NCBI GenBank assembly: GCA_020650975.1
Contig: JAIPMN010000009.1
Location: 1-39,966 of the forward strand
DNA length: 39,966 nucleotides
Source: Apostichopus californicus
Taxonomy: Eukaryota; Echinodermata; Holothuroidea; Aspidochirotida; Stichopodidae
Direction: 5' to 3'
Part shown: piece by piece, positions 1 to 13,400 of the stretch
Numbering within the stretch: the first letter of the stretch is position 1
Layout: the number at the start of each line of letters is the position of its first letter
The notes under the pieces: generated by a model
The model's database searches: none
The model's input: only the letters and a program-made list of their open reading frames with translations
Told to the model about the DNA's origin: nothing
Translations under genes and position numbers: made by a program

Positions 1-716
1 AACTTTCTTATTCATCCAGTGAGGCATACTGCTTTTACGACGACGATTCTTCCACGGAACATGATTTTCCATAATGACCTTTAATTTATCAGCTAAACAA
101 ATCCAAGACGGAGAATCACTCATATCTCTAAACAAATTAATCCAATCTGTACCCTTTAGTAAAGTTTCAATTGCCTCTGTATCTGATCTCGAAAAATCAG
201 GGACTTTTTCCTTGCTAACAGAATTTACGACTTTGCAAACAACATCAAAAGCTAGTATATTATGATCACTAGTTCCTAGTTTTCCTAGACCCGTCAAATC
301 AACAACATTGCTTGGATCAGAACTCATAACAAGATCCAGGATGTTATTCCCCCTAGTAGGGAAAGTAACATGTTGATGTAAAAAGCAATCTTGCACAACA
401 TCTAGAAAGTAACTACCCTTCCTACTACTGGAACCATCTATCCAATTAATGTCAGGAAAATTAAAGTCGCCCATTATAACAACATCACCTTTAGCAGCCT
501 TTCTAATTGAATCAAACAGCACGACATCATTATCATCGCTGCTGTTAGGAGAACGGTAAACAACACCAACAGTGATAACATCACTGGACCTCTTGGAGTT
601 GTCTGTGGACAACTCGCACCAGACAGAATTAACAAAAGACCCTTGCAACTGAGATTTCTCAACACTTACAATGTCATCCCTAACATACAGTAAAACTCCC
701 CCACCAATCCCATTGA
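1..716 (-). mobile_element. 5'-truncated non-LTR retrotransposon, endonuclease (EEP) domain fragment
   Basis: Read on the minus strand, the stretch is open without a stop from about 716 down to the left edge, with no obvious frameshift. It starts inside an endonuclease/exonuclease/phosphatase (EEP) domain with a GGGVLLYVRD-like segment, then VGVVYRSPNS, the GDFN motif with its catalytic Asp (460-471), NNILDLV, and the SDH motif with its catalytic His (262-270). It ends in a basic linker (PWKNRRRKSS) that normally leads to reverse transcriptase, which would lie left of the window. The N-terminal third of the domain is missing, as expected for a 5'-truncated LINE. The motifs fit the CR1/Jockey-type group; the exact clade is not certain. 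Confidence 0.8.
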
Positions 717-1240
717 TTATCATATTCATTTTTAATATATATATATGCACGTCAACATCCCAACAATCAAAATATCACTATGTGTGTACTACCTTTATAG
801 AAGTGAAGCGAGATATCGCCTTTAAAACGTACACGTTTCGTAATTTATATTTGTATGAATTCATCATGCTTTGCCAGAAATACGTCGTATGACGATAAAA
901 TCACACCTGTCACTCCCTGGTAGAGAATGACTATTTTACAGAAAATCGAATTATTACAACAAAAGGAGTAGACCCCGCCCGGGATCCAAATCATTTGTTA
1001 TGAATCAGAGGTGTGAAATTTATCGATGTTTGGCACACGAAAATCTGTCGTTGAAGGACGTACATTTTAAGTTATACTTCCATACGATTAGTAGGACATT
1101 CAAAGTTTGATAGCTGTGAATAAGCATTAATACTTTTTGTGTAATTGAACACTTTTGACATCAATTTATTTTTTTACTGAAGTGTGTAAAAAAATAAAAC
1201 TTTCAATCATCGTTTAAAGATAAAAGGAATTCTCGAAGCC

Positions 1241-1248
1241 ATATAAAA
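1241..1248 (+). promoter_or_regulatory. TATA-like box
   Basis: ATATAAAA lies 159 bases upstream of the ATG. A start of transcription about 30 bases downstream (near 1270) would give a 5'UTR of about 135 bases. Position and sequence fit a TATA promoter, but AT-rich DNA produces such words by chance. Confidence 0.4.
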
Positions 1249-1334
1249 CTGGTTGGCAACTGTTCCTTCGAGTTCTAACTTTTGTTTTGTGTTTTTTAAG
1301 CGTTTTTTTTCTACTGGAATTTTGATTCAAAAGG

Positions 1335-1349
1335 ATGCTCAATCAGTAA
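1335..1349 (+). other. Four-codon upstream ORF in the predicted 5'UTR
   Basis: ATG CTC AAT CAG TAA, 57 bases before the main ATG. It is in the transcript only if transcription starts near the TATA-like box. It could mildly lower translation of the main frame. This is a prediction from sequence only. Confidence 0.3.
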
Positions 1350-1406
1350 ACATTCGGAGTATACACTGAGTCAATTGTGTAAGAACAAACTTTACTCATC
1401 AACAAC

Positions 1407-1473
1407 ATGGAATTTAAATGGAAAATTGTACTTCTGTTTCTTGCCATTTTCGTTGCGAGGGTGAACGCACAAG
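1407..1473 (+). CDS. Exon 1: start codon and signal peptide
   Basis: 22 codons plus one base, then donor GTTAGT. The peptide begins MEFKWK, continues with a hydrophobic core ([10 protein letters not shown]) and ends VNA-Q, a good signal peptidase site after residue 21. This is the classic short signal-peptide exon ending in phase 1, so it can splice to any 1-1 domain cassette. The start is chosen because it is the ATG that opens the hydrophobic leader in frame with exon 2. Confidence 0.82.
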
Positions 1474-4400
1474 GTTAGTATACTCAGAAAAAAAAGTTAT
1501 AAAGGCTCATGGTCCGTCATACATATGACATGACTTTTACAGATAGGTAGAATATTGCGCATCTTATATCGATAATGACCAGCTGTATATACGTACAAAT
1601 AAAATGATTTGGGCTATTTATGACTTATCGTGCAATTATTAAAATAATCGCAAGGACTGGAGCTACTATGTTAACAACTAGTTTACGTTAAGAAGCAAAA
1701 CGTTAGACTATAATATGTAACACAATACCTATATGCATCGTAATATACTTCATAAAACCACTTGCAAAACATAAAACAAAACACATCCACAAAGAACTAA
1801 ATGAAAATGGATTAGTTTATGCCAAAATCCACCATATTGTCACTATAATAGGCTTAATTGTATAAATATATATATCCGACAGAAAATGCACTTCCATGAA
1901 TGGCAAAGGAATGAACGTCTCTTCGCAAAAATCCTATACAAGGAAGAACCTTTTCTATGTGGATATTTCGTAGCGAGGGTCAGGCTATTTGGGGGAAACA
2001 TCCAAAATACAAATAATTGTAGGTTCATATTATTTATTGAAACTGAGATTGAAAAAGATAGAAGTAAACAAAATATCATGCATGAAAAGGAATATATACA
2101 CATTTACAGTTTTATCCGTACATATTTGCATATTGACTTTGGTTATGCTTATATTATGTAGTTGTAATTGACCATAAAAAGCTGATGTTACGTTCTTCAC
2201 CATATTCACCAAAATTACTTCTTTTTTTACTCCAAATCCGGCGAATTATAAAACATTTACATAAAAACATTTACATCAAACATAAATTGCAGTATATATC
2301 TACATAGGCTATACTCGATCGTTTCGAATAAAATTTACATGATACTTTTTTTTTTAAAGAAAAGTCAACCAGGATTTGTGGGAGTCTTAGTACGAAACTA
2401 GACAAATTTGATCCACCCTCAACTTCAGTTTAGGGGTATACTATACGGTATTATCTTTACTTATTGTACAATTTTCACAATACTGCAAATACTTATTAAA
2501 TAATTTCGCCTTAAATTATTGTCAAGATTCTGTCTGGATAGAATTACAAGCTAAGACTGTACGGCTGCACATAGTAATATGATAAGATCATTGGGAAAAT
2601 ATCAAAGAGAGGATATCAGATTGAAAATATGTAATGAAAATATCTTGCTGGGAATAAGACATGTTGGAATTTAACTTAAACAGCCTCCTACTTTAAATAT
2701 TATATTATCGATTAATTAATAACACCAATTTATTTCTAAATATTTCGTTGCACAGACACTTTTTAGATAAAGTTACTGTTCAGGTAGCCTATATTGTTGT
2801 GGTCATATGGAAAGACAATGGGCTTGCGATCTAAGCATTGCAGGTTCGTGTCCTGGCGACGGTTAAGACCCTGTAGTATGAATATGAACAGCTTACTGTG
2901 CCTCAGGCTCTTTCGCGAAGCTATTTTCCCGTATCTATTTACTGTACTGCCCAGTGAACGACCGCGGCAACGCTTTCGATTGATACTGTGAATCAATTAA
3001 ATAATTGCGGCAATACCCAATGAGGAATGCCCAGCGTAGGTGGGACACGGACAGACATGGAAACGTCTTGGAGAGTTTGTCGCATTTATTAAACATTGCG
3101 CAATACATAGATGACGATTCGAAGCCGATACAAGCTCATCAAAGACATTCCATTCTTGTGAAGGAGATTTTTTCATGTTTCTTACAGACACTATGTTTTA
3201 TGTACATATCCATTTGCTCATCTCAGGTCGATCTTGAGACGTAGCGCCACATGTTTATCCATCCATGCTCCTTAAAGATCTGCTTTATTGGCTCCGATTA
3301 TAGTACGCTATAGATATGAAAGTTTTGTGATTACGTAATCGACCTGCCACGATCGTAAATCGATCTGCAGGCTCTACAATTAGCCTGCATAGCTTCTTAA
3401 CACCATTAGGCTCTTTGTGTAAACACTGTAGAAATATTTTCATGTCGACATTGTAGTTAATCATACAGCGTTTACACAAAGACCCTCATACAAGAAAAAA
3501 TATGTGGCAGGCGTTGCAGACTAGTTGGTAAAAAGAGGTCATTTTACAACCAAGGCAGGTCGGTTACGTAATCTCAAGAGACCTTTCCATGATAGCGTGC
3601 TTTAGTTGGGGTCTATACAGCAGAAGTTTAAAAATTAAAACAAAACATCTCCTGATTGCTAACATATCAAAAAAGATGTTCTCCTGTTGCTTTTTGGCAC
3701 TATTTCTGACACTTGGGGCGGATTGATATAGACGCTAATAGGAGTATGCCACCATCCGGTTGTTTATCGATGAATTCGATAAGTACGGTTCTTTTTTTTG
3801 TATATGCACCCTTGGAAAACAAAATGTGCGGCGGTAAGAATAAAAACCATGACGAGCTCCCACTACTACCAAGCATCACACGATCGAGAACGAACGCGGA
3901 AAGACCATCATCAACAGTGTCTAGCCTACTGAGCTTTACTGTGTGGTAAAATTCCTGGAATGCGTTCAGGAAATGGCAATAAAATCGTCCAGGTGATGCT
4001 TCTCAATGACAGTAGCATAACGTAGCCTAGCCTTCATTACTTGCCTTAGTCCTAAAGTTAGGGTGAGCTTTGAGTCGGATAAACAAAGCAAACAAACGTT
4101 ACTGCATCTGCATCGTTACTGCGTTATGCCTAGTTCAGTAACTGGGTAACAAGTATCATAGCCTAACGAACGTTGCCATCGTTGCTCTAGTCTTACAACA
4201 CATACTGTATGTTACATCATGGAGGTAAAAACAGACCTCCATGGTTACATAAGCCTCCGCAATTCATAAGTTGACAGTTTTGTCTGGAAGCAAAGGAAGA
4301 CAAACTAAATTAACCAGTCAGTTAACCATTCAAAACCCAATTAAAATGAAGTGCTCACACAATGAAAACAATTTATTTCCAGCAATTTTGTAGTTGTACA

Positions 4401-7400
4401 GTACATGAATGTTTAACAAAGTATAATACAATCTAGAGAGACAGGCACAAAGAAAGAAAAAATATTCACCATGATAATTTATATACAATATTTAAAGGTT
4501 GTGAATACTCGCGCAAAAAGAAACGTCTAATGCCGGTAATTTGACCTAGTTTCGTATGAGGTGTAAAAGAAGTGTTAAACACCACCATCGATCCCAGAAA
4601 ATACACACACAGCTTGCTACCGTCGGTAATTAGACACTAGTGTAGAGTCAGTACATACAGCTGCGGTCAATACCCACAGCACAGTATACAAACGATACAG
4701 CGATGGACATCTCAGGTCCAGCTAAAGATAACAATTAAGGTATCACGTTTCATTACTGTCTGCATTTTGTAGCGAAACGAATAAAACATCACTTGCAAGC
4801 AACAGAAATTTAACTCATTTCAGATGGCCGCACGCGGTTTGGGGCGAGTCTTCAATGCCTTTAAGCTATACAAATGCATCGAAAAGGAGAAAAACAAAGA
4901 AGCGCAATGCTTGGAAAAGAACTGCTTACACCTTTTCTAGATTTATCGATAAGAGATCAGGCAGAAAAGCTGCACAGAGATTTCGATCCTCATAGGACCA
5001 ATGCCATGTTACTTGGTGCTGAACCTTTCTATGGAAATCAATTTTCTAACCCAATCACAGGCACTCCCAAATTATGGCAAATACGGTACATTAATACGAG
5101 TTGGCCATAACTGCTATTAAACCTGTCAGTACATGCTGTAATGTTTCAGTTGTGTTACATATGCTCTCTATAACTAAACAAAGCTACGTACCACCTACCG
5201 TCCAGCATAATTAGCTTAGTGTTCATAGTATATGTTCATTGTTACATAAAGGGACTAAAAAACAAACAAGGCCGAGAAGAAATCTGCTGCCCACATATTC
5301 ATGCATTTGTGATCTTTTGTTCTTAATACTGATCACAGGCAACTTTACAATATGGAATGTCGGTGACAAAAAAAGTTTTTGATGCAAATATTCCATGTTC
5401 CCAAACCTAATTGGGGTGGAAATAATATTTATCTTTTAATTTGCCGGTTGCATGTACATAGTAAATCATTATTACATAGTCAAGATTAGAAATAAATACT
5501 GGTCACGTTTGTACTGTTAACACCATTTATTCATTTAAGTGTCACTAATTCCAGGCACATTCAGGGTTCGGAGAGGGATTTTGATCAAACAACGCATGAT
5601 AAATGATGATTGCACACAAGTGGAACTTGTCATGGAATCACAGAATTTTTGTTTTTGACATGGACTGTAAAGGGACATTGATGATGATTGGATTTTGAAT
5701 ACTCAGTAAAAAGAAAGAAACCATTCTCTACGTAATTGAAAACTACACTATTTTCTCTCCTGTTGCACAGCTCCTCCACAGGATGTCTACGTACAGTTTG
5801 TATTGGCTGGACCAATCCCTGAAGCTGGTTATCCGACCTACCTTCTGCTCAGTTTTAGTCCGAGCACGGATGTTGTTGATGACTACCTCTATGAATTCAG
5901 TATAGCAGGAGGTCCGACTACATCGGAGGACATATCTGCCAATGGACCTTTCACCTGGGAATTCACACCGTTGAACATTCCAGCCAACCAACCTCAGCTG
6001 ACGATCGTCCATAGACTAGTATCTAGGAGGAATGGCGTTGAGGGTCCTGCTGCAACTATACAAATTGTGACTCAAAACACCGTCCCACGTGAGTAGTTTA
6101 TAGTTTCTAACAGTTAGGTACATTTCAATGGTTAGAAAGCCAACAGAAGCCTATTGAAATCCTATCCATGTGATTAAATCATGGATGAATACAGGCTTAC
6201 TTCATGCCTACTCATTTCAATGAGTCTTCAAAGAATAAGTAGGCAGGCATGTAATTGTCAGACCCTAGAACTGCTCCAGTGTAGTAGCTTTGTAGTTTTT
6301 CAAAACAAGCATTTCTGTCACATATTTCATGGTTGGGTTTGTGTCTCCTTGAGATCTCTATCAGTATGTTTGTGTGGCCTTATCTGAAAGGAGCTGATTT
6401 ATTAACAAGCCTTATTAAGCAGTGGAAGATTGTGAAAACATTCATGATATATGATCAATTAAGAACCAAAATTATGCAATGGGAAGTCTTGCTTTAGCTT
6501 GCAATTAGTAACTACATTAAAAATATGCTACAAAAAATTCATTTCCCTTCTTTCTTTGACAGCCTCTCCTCCACCAGTTGAGGGAATGTTCCAGTCTGTC
6601 GGTACAAGAACAGCTATACGATGGGGTGTGGACGCCACTGCAGATTATACCAGTTTTGTACTGTTCGTTTACTCCCCGGGGGACACCACAGCCATGAGGA
6701 TCGACCTCGAGACTAGCAGAACCAGTTACTTTTTCAACTTCCCCATAGAGGAGCTGCTCCTCGATTTTTACACAAGGAATGACCTCGGATTGTGGAGTAT
6801 TGCTGCGACCTTTACAGAAGCAGATACAACGCCTGTCACAGTGGGTAAGAATTGTAAACATTCATTACTTTCTTGAGGCAATCTATTGACTTGAAGCTTA
6901 AGATGAAACAAAGTCAAGTGCATGTTAATGTAAACAAAATGAAAAGAATGTATTGTAATTAATGTCAAGCTTCAGTCGTCTGAAAGTGTGTTGAAATGTT
7001 GCTGAGTTTGTCGAAGGGTCTGTTCTCCTGTGCCCTGAGAATGTTACTTTGTGCATAGTGGGGAGGGGGGGGGGCGGTGATGTTTGTTGCGATGCAGTTG
7101 TCTTAACTTCTTGGGATTTGCATTATTAGATTTAGAGGATGTTAGGTGACATTTTTATTCTCTTGAAGACCAGTCTCTGTAGGTTGGTTTACAATTCAGT
7201 TATCTTGATTTATCCGGGGATCACAGTAAATAGGCGGTCTCTGATGTCAAAACATTACTTGTTCAAAAGCTTTTATTTGCTATTAACATCTTCTGTTTGG
7301 TTTATCCTCGAAATGTGATACAATAATTTACATCTATGATGTGTAACCATTTATCCATTCATGCACAAAATATTCTTCCTCAGTCTTGCACCTCCAGTAA

Positions 7401-10400
7401 GCTGTTTCTCCGTCAGAGAACATTGACAGCTTTTAAAGCGAGCATAATTCCAACTGTTTTTACATTCCAAAGGGATAAAAATTAACAATAAGATTTAATT
7501 AGGAAGTTAATGCTTTGAAGACAGTGTGCTGTGATCATGATGACAACTACAAAGACTACATACTTATTGAGGTCCAATTCCTGAAATACATATGGGATTT
7601 ATCAGATGGTAAAACGAAGTCGATAAGCCATGGATTCTATCTAGAATAATAAAGATGTGGAGGAAGATTTTCAACTAGTGGTGTGAAAGAATTTTGTCTA
7701 ACTTTTAATAAAAGTGTTGCAGCATGTTTTGGTTTCTCTTAAATATGAATTTGATATTTTGTGCCACTGGAATATTCCTTTCAATCCTTTTTAAATTCAT
7801 ATAAATTCTGTATCCAATCCAGCACCATCTTTGACATCATTCATTGCGCTTTTAATTATTTTAAACTCACTCAAGTTTGTTGTTGTTGTTTGATGCAGCT
7901 GACACCGAGTTCCAGATTACCCAGCTAACAGCGACTACAATGACATTGGATTGGCAGCATAATCCTGATACGAACATCATACAATACATCATCACCATCA
8001 CAGACCCTGCAGATCCGACGCAAGTGATTACGAGGACAATCGACTCTGGCGCCACAGCTGAGATGTTCTCAGAGCTATTCCAAAACTTAATCCCAGCAAC
8101 ACCGTACTCCCTGCAGATTGATGTTATTCAAGAGGGAAATAACATTCCTCAATCATTCGTCGGTCCGGAAGTAGTTTACACACGTTAGTTTATATTCACA
8201 GTTCAGTGGCTTTTATCTGGGGACCGGGGGCAGGGGTGGGTGAGGAGGGGTGGGGTGACCTTTGACAGGAAGAATGTATGTAATTGTTAGAGCCGTAGGA
8301 GCATGTTCCCAAAAGATTAGATAATGGTCTTTGAATTGAGGCTGAGTCAATATTACCTGCTATTTGGCTTTCAATGCAGCTTTTTGAGTTGATTTTGCGA
8401 ATTTTACAAGACATAGGGGTATGTCTCACAAAGAAAGCCTACATTTGACCAAATTGTGATAATTTCTGAGATGTTTTCACTAATTAAGACATTAATATCA
8501 GAGTAAGGAAACTACAGTGCTGGCAAAGCAATAAAACATAAAAGAGTAAGAAGTTAAAACTAAAATGGAAGAAAACATGAAAAAGCAGCAAGCTGTGCAA
8601 AACAGGCAAGAAATTCCAAGGAGGGGTATTGACCAGTTAACTATTTCCCTTTTTCTCAGGTCCCTTCCCCCCAGAATTGGCTGTCATAACTCAGACAGGG
8701 TTAGACACGGTCAGGTTTGAATGGACACCACCTACCACAGGGAACTTTGATGGCTATGTGGTTGTCCTGAATATGGATCAGACGACATATCTGGATAGCA
8801 ACACGATGTTCTTCGATGTTAGTGGATTGCAAGCTGGTGTTCAATACGATTTTGGGGTCTACACGTACGTTGGTCCCACCGACCAACAGATATGGAGTGA
8901 TCTGGGACTTACAGATTTCGTTCCTTTAGGTAAGGAAAAACAGATGCTGGAACCATCTGGTAGTCTACACTAAGTCATAACTGTATAATTATCTTCAAAG
9001 AATAAAGAATCCTTGCTCTGTTTTATCACTGTGCAGTTTTAAATGTGAAGCGAATAGATTAGATAATTATCCCCTTTAATCCTCTGTAATTTTTGTTTTG
9101 TTTTTTTGTGGCAACAAGCAGAGTGAATGATGTCATTACTACCATTTAGCTGGAAATAGTTTTGTTTTGCTTTATAATATACCTCTCCTCTCTTCATGTC
9201 GGAAACTTCAGATTTATAAGAAGCAAAATGTTTGCATTTTGACGAGAATGTAACTGCAGGGAAACCTTGACAGCTAAGCTAAGCAAACATTCCAAATGTA
9301 CCAATAAGAAGAGTATAATAGAAAAGTTTAGCTTTTGAAGATCATTTGCTGTTTATGACATCACAAACCACCTCCAGTGAAACTCTCCAGGAAGTAATAA
9401 TCAAGGATTTAGCCAGTCAAAAAAAGTTTCATTCAATCAACAATATATTGAGTTTAAGGACAAGATATTGAGATGGGAATTTTAACTAACAGTGTGGACT
9501 TTATGTCTTTGTCATGTATAAGTGTTATACTGTATCGTCCTGCCATCTGAATATCCATTTAAGAAGAAAGATTCTAGTATAAATATTTATATAAATTTAA
9601 GGTAAAAGTTCATAAAGTATACAAAAATAACATTTAAAAAAAAACAAGACCACAGTTTGGTGATCTGTTTTTTTTTTTCTTCCCTATATTGACACAAGGC
9701 CATCAAAGTTTTTTTTTTGATAGTATAGTATTTTGAAGGTATAGATGTTGGCCAATCCTTCAAGTAATATGATAAGCATTTAGTCGGCTTCATTTCCCAC
9801 ATTTAATTTCTCCTTTTATTAGACTTTCATTACAATATTGCAGACAGATAAAATGGATTGAGCTACTATGTTTTCAAAACCTTATATAAAATGGTATTTC
9901 TCTAAATGATTGCAAAATTTTCAATTTTGTATACATGTATTGGGTATTTAGGAGATCCCGCATGGAGTTCACTATTCATGTATCACTTTCTTCTTTATAT
10001 GCATTAACGCTCATCGCATGGAACAGTTCTTTGCATTTTACCTTCTTCCACTTGCTTCACAGCGGACGTTGACGGCAACGTTCAGATCGACAGTATCACT
10101 TCTTCAAGTCTGAATGTGCTATGGGACGCCTACCAGAATGCAATGGCTTACTTTATCACGCTGGTGGACGAGAACAACCAGGTGGTGGGTCTGCAAGAAC
10201 TGGACGGCACAGCCACACAGTTTAGCTTCACAGGACTTGATCCTAACACCTTCTACGAAGCCAGAGTGGAGGTCTTCATTGACAATCAGGCTTTCTATGC
10301 AGGCGCTAGCAATGCAAGAACATGTAAGTTTCTTTTCTTTTTGTTCAAAAAAAGAAGAAAAAGAAAACCATTCCAGAAAGAATGTTGACTGTTAGATCTT

Positions 10401-13400
10401 AACTTTGAAGATCATTCAGACTCCTTCAATTTTTTTGCTCTCCTCATTGGTTGCCAACAGATAATTTTAATTTTTTAATTTTCGAGTCTTGTGTTAAGAA
10501 TGCCATTTTTAAACAAGTTTTTCGTCGATTTACCCGTCAGTTTTGTTCACTGCGATTGAGTGTATACTTATTACAAGTGCTATATATTATTTAAATTTTC
10601 GATCAAACAGTACCTGTAGGAACGCCATCTGGTGTAGTGAACGTCGTGTCGACCACCACTGACGCAATCACGGTCGATTTCACCGAAATTCCAGGAGCAA
10701 CCTCCTATCAGATCATTTACACAGACAACTTGGGAGTTACCAGCACGCTGACTAGCTTTACGGGGTCTCCATTTACCATTCCCAACTTGAGTGCCAGTAC
10801 AGACTATAACATTCAGGTGAACAGCATTGTGCAAGATGCCACAGAATTGGTCGGCAACGCCCAAGGCAGAACAAGTGAGTGGTATACACTCATTCCGTGA
10901 AATTTGGGATGTCCAGTAAAGCCCCGAGATCCTACAAAACCCATTTTGGAGAATAAAATCCTCACAACTTCCTTTCTCATTGTACAATGACTTTTGTTAA
11001 TTAGTATTACTTTGTCACTATGTCAAGTTTCGTACACTGAGGAAAAACAAATAAATGATGAAATGAAAATAACTATCAATGTGCAATATATTGCATGATC
11101 ATGGGCTGTTGTGAGAGATTATACTTACATTGCTATTAGACATGCAATTACACATGTCTTCTTACATGTTTTGTTATAACATGCACTTGTTACATGTTAT
11201 TATGTTTATATGTTATTGCATGTTTATGTCATAACACATAATAATATATTGTGTGTATCATTTACCTGTGTTTATAATTTAATACATGTTAATGCAAATA
11301 TTGAAATGTTCTGCTAATATTGCATTTACATGTCACATGTTTATGCCATGGTATTGCATGTTATGTCATTACACATAATTTCATGTTTTGTTTTGTATAA
11401 TTACACATCCATGTGTATAATTAGTGAACATATAGTTACATGTTATTTCTTGCTATGTTATTACACATAATTAAATATTGTGTTTATAAATTCAGTATAA
11501 TTTATACATATATACCAATTGTGGTCATCATTTTTAAGGGTATTGCATTCTGAAGGCATGTCTTTTGTGTAGATGCAAAAAACCCTCCATAGTGGGATGA
11601 GGAATATTGTCAAATTTGTTAACACCTTGATCAAACCATGGTTAAACCATGGTCAAACTATAGAGATTTGCATGTAATTTAGATATATAAATTTTGAAGA
11701 ACATTGAAAGAGCGGACATTTTAATGGAAAGTGCCAAAGGGGGGGGGGTGGGGGGTGGGGTTATGCTGAGCAGCCCATCTTTGTATGTACAAATTAGTCT
11801 GCCTTTAACATTGCTATGGATGTCGTTTGTCTCAAAAATTATGTTATGTTTTGTATTTTCCATTTTTTGTAAATATTTTTTTTTTGTAATCTAGGAGCCT
11901 CCTTTGTTTATAGGATGTCTACAAAGCATTGTTGAACTTTGCAAAAAATACCAAATATCATGTGAAGTAGATATATCAACAGAATGTAATATTGATACAA
12001 ATAGTTTGCCAGTGCGGCTGGTGTATATTCCGTAAGCAGTGACTAGTACAGTAAAAAGGTAACCACCCATCTTCCGGAGCCTACTAATATTTTTATCAAT
12101 TTAAGGTGCTGTAAGCGACCCAAGTAGGCCCTGCGTACCCTTTACCATCCATTGCTTATACTCATGTAGACATCCAGATGGGACCCTTTCTTAAATCTGT
12201 TGTCTTCATAATCAGATGATTTATTTATTTTCATTCTTATATGTCTTCAGTACTGATCAGTACAGTTCTTAAACTGTTCTCCTAATACCCAACAAAATGG
12301 GAATTTACCCCAAATCCTTTCCTCCTGTTGGAGTGCCATATCTGGGCATCTAGAGGTACCAAATATCAAACATTGCTCCCCCAAGCCCTAACCATGGTAG
12401 GGCTTGGATGAATGCGGACTCTCCTTTTGGTGGCCCCTTTTTTTCTGTTAATGCTGCACTGGGGCCCTGCTGCTCCTAATGGCTACGCACACTGTCAAGA
12501 GATGGATGCAATTAACGGAATAGTCGCTGTTTTACAAGAACAGAAGAGCGTGACTCGATCTTGAGGGAGTTTGTGTAGGGCTAAACATGTTTAGTTTGAA
12601 TTGTCAGAAAATTCTCCTCGACTTGGCAGTCTAGTACTTTTAGTCGTTCCTAATCTCACGTATCATTTCTTCTGTATGAAACTCTGAACGATCAAACGTG
12701 AAAAAAGAAACGAGTCTGTTATGTGCTGTTTATATTTTCCCCTTGCATCGTGATGTTAGAATATTAGAATTTCAAATGTCATTATCCAGTCTTTCCAAGA
12801 AACTTTTGCCTATTGATTTTTCAGCTGATCCTAATGCCAACATCAACCCTGCTGTTACAAATGTCGGTACCTCCAGTTTCACCATCACCTGGGAGGACAT
12901 CACCAACCTCGGTTTTACAAGTTATCAGGTGACGTACGTCAACGAGAACGGTGTCAGCATGACTGTAACAGTTCCTGCAATTCCAGGACAGAACCCAACT
13001 TCAATTCTACAAGGTCTGAACTCAGGACAGCAACACGACGTTACCATAACAGGGACCAGAAATGGCCAGACGGTGGATCTATCAACACTGGTACAATTCA
13101 CCGAGCCCCTACCACCGAGGCAGGCCACATTTATGCAGATTGCGGGCACCACCAACGTTCTCGTTTCCTGGACACCACCGACAGGCGACGTCACCAACTA
13201 CGTGATCACCTACACCGTCGACGGCACCACCATGCAGGAGATCCTTGACAGCACCACCACGTCCACCATCATCAATAACTTTGTTCAAGGACAGTCACAG
13301 ATCCTGACTGTCAGCTCCGCCTCTGGGAGCGATATCAACAATTTAGTGGAGAGCGTGCCGGTGGAACCGCTCCAGAGTGGAAATACAGACTTTATAATCA

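Larger units (their letters stand above)
717..1406 (+). promoter_or_regulatory. Upstream region and 5'UTR of the FN3/EGF gene
   Basis: Between the LINE fragment and the start codon lies AT-rich DNA without a convincing ORF. It holds the TATA-like box described separately, several T-rich runs (1166-1175, 1303-1310) and the 5'UTR. The start codon context is AACATGG with A at -3 and G at +4, which is favourable. No CpG-island-like stretch is seen. The whole promoter assignment is inferred from position. Confidence 0.45.
1474..5770 (+). other. Intron 1 (4.3 kb)
   Basis: The longest intron. It holds a tRNA-like SINE head near 2793-2857 and a strong inverted repeat at 3412-3482. The rest (1474-2790, 2990-3410, 3490-5770) is AT-rich with no supported coding exon. 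Short ORFs at 3713-3949, 4824-4940 and 4874-5110 have no recognisable domain. Acceptor: CTGTTGCACAG before 5771. Confidence 0.7.
10875..12824 (+). other. Intron 7
   Basis: 1,950 bases. It holds a low-order repeat field (11085-11480), a G-rich run (11740-11762) and a perfect hairpin (12381-12407). An ORF from 12698 is only the upstream extension of exon 8. Acceptor GATTTTTCAG. Confidence 0.7.

Noticed and set aside
3485..3580. tRNA-like A and B box words
   Set aside because: Matches are too weak and spacing is off.
3713..3949. 78-codon ORF in intron 1
   Set aside because: No domain, low-complexity interior, no splice fit.
4824..5110. Possible small exons or genes ([10 protein letters not shown] and MHRKGEKQ frames)
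   Set aside because: Two overlapping frames, no recognised domain, no phase-1 donor, and not EGF- or FN3-like.
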